Shown here one piece after another: positions 51,304 to 51,545 of a stretch of 51,545 nucleotides of DNA. The stretch is taken from assembly GCA_017474845.1 (NCBI GenBank), contig JAFVGS010000052.1, positions 1 to 51,545 of the forward strand, given 5' to 3'. Origin of the DNA: Prevotella sp. Lineage in GTDB: Bacteria > Bacteroidota > Bacteroidia > Bacteroidales > Bacteroidaceae. Below the pieces are notes generated by a model. It made no database searches and had not been told where the DNA came from. It saw only the letters and a program-made list of their open reading frames with translations. Position numbers and translations under genes: made by a program. Position 1 is the stretch's first letter. Every line of letters begins with the position of its first letter.

Positions 51304-51335
51304 CAAAGATACGACAAGTTTCCGAGAATACCAAA
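51304..51335 (-). promoter_or_regulatory. Promoter of the epimerase gene
   Basis: TATCTTTG (51311-51304 on the minus strand) matches TAnnTTTG. TTTG (51335-51332) lies 20 bases upstream. Confidence 0.8.
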
Positions 51336-51362
51336 TCCTTCTGCGAAAGAATTCGATATTTT

Positions 51363-51393
51363 TTTGCAGATTCAAAAATATTGTTTACCTTTG
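51363..51393 (+). promoter_or_regulatory. Promoter of the gene at the right edge
   Basis: TACCTTTG (51386-51393) matches TAnnTTTG and TTTG (51363-51366) lies 19 bases upstream. It is divergent from the epimerase promoter in a 224-base gap that otherwise shows nothing. Confidence 0.8.
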
Positions 51394-51462
51394 CACGCAA
51401 AATAATGGTTCTACAGGATTTAGTGTGAGTTAACTTAACTATTTTAACACAAGGAAGTCTTT

Positions 51463-51545
51463 ATGCAACGTCAAGCCGCCATAGAAGAAGAGTACAGCAA
51501 TGCGGAATCTCTCCACATCGCGATAGCCTCTGCCAACGGTCTGCA
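51463..51545 (+). CDS. Unidentified gene, 3' end outside the window
   Basis: An ATG at 51463 follows AAGGAAG at 51451-51457, one of the few Shine-Dalgarno-like sequences in the window, and a consensus promoter 70 bases upstream. The 27 visible residues begin MQRQAAIEEEYSNAESLHIA and continue IASANGL. They show no signal peptide and match no family I can name. Too little is visible to assign a function. Confidence 0.55.
   Translation, partial: MQRQAAIEEEYSNAESLHIAIASANGL

Overview
The window reads as a chromosomal segment of a gut or rumen Bacteroidales, most likely Prevotella sensu lato. Several things point there: two tandem SusC/SusD pairs, many promoters of the Bacteroidetes type (TTTG-N19-21-TAnnTTTG), scarce Shine-Dalgarno sequences, Prevotella-style C-terminal tails (YSLDGRK...KGIYIKNGKKVIIK), and the AT-rich signal-peptide starts. 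Assignments come from motif and family recognition only; no database search was run.

The dominant theme is rhamnogalacturonan-I (pectin backbone) use. Positions 494-29468 hold a polysaccharide utilization locus: a GH43-GH105 fusion on the plus strand; then, on the minus strand, two PL11 rhamnogalacturonan lyases (one with a long autotransporter-type beta-strand repeat region), a DUF4840-like lipoprotein, a surface protein of unknown function, SusD, SusC, SusD, SusC, a PL26-type exo-rhamnogalacturonan lyase with an N-terminal DUF6250 domain, a GH2 enzyme and a GDSL esterase. On the plus strand, 29634-32626 encodes a YghZ-like aldo/keto reductase, a tandem-domain SGNH (CE12-like) acetylesterase and L-rhamnose mutarotase.

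Positions 32693-37036 interrupt this theme. Here lie an antitoxin with a truncated RelE-like toxin, a 44-residue small protein, a fimbrillin-like lipoprotein with a FISUMP/C-lectin-like C-terminus, a 42-bp tandem repeat array, a DUF6261-type protein, and an MNT antitoxin with a truncated HEPN toxin. The DUF6261-type protein shares its C-terminal tail with the partial HU-like gene at the left end of the window.

The pathway resumes at 37081-48326: lactaldehyde dehydrogenase (minus strand), then a plus-strand run of GH28, rhamnulokinase, an arabinose-isomerase-like sugar isomerase, an MFS transporter, rhamnulose-1-phosphate aldolase and a DUF4450 protein. Together these cover backbone cleavage, deacetylation, removal of side chains and unsaturated uronate, oligosaccharide import, rhamnose uptake, and conversion of rhamnose to DHAP and lactate. 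No canonical RhaA/RhaI is present; the AraA-like protein sits in its place. No SusR, HTCS or AraC regulator is seen. The right end holds a second GH2 enzyme, an SDR epimerase and the start of an unidentified gene.

The most unusual feature is a set of short palindromic or word-like repeats lying in frame inside the coding sequences of glycan-degrading enzymes (both PL11 genes, both GH2 genes, the DUF4450 gene). They insert linker peptides, and in one case extend an ORF into its convergent neighbour.
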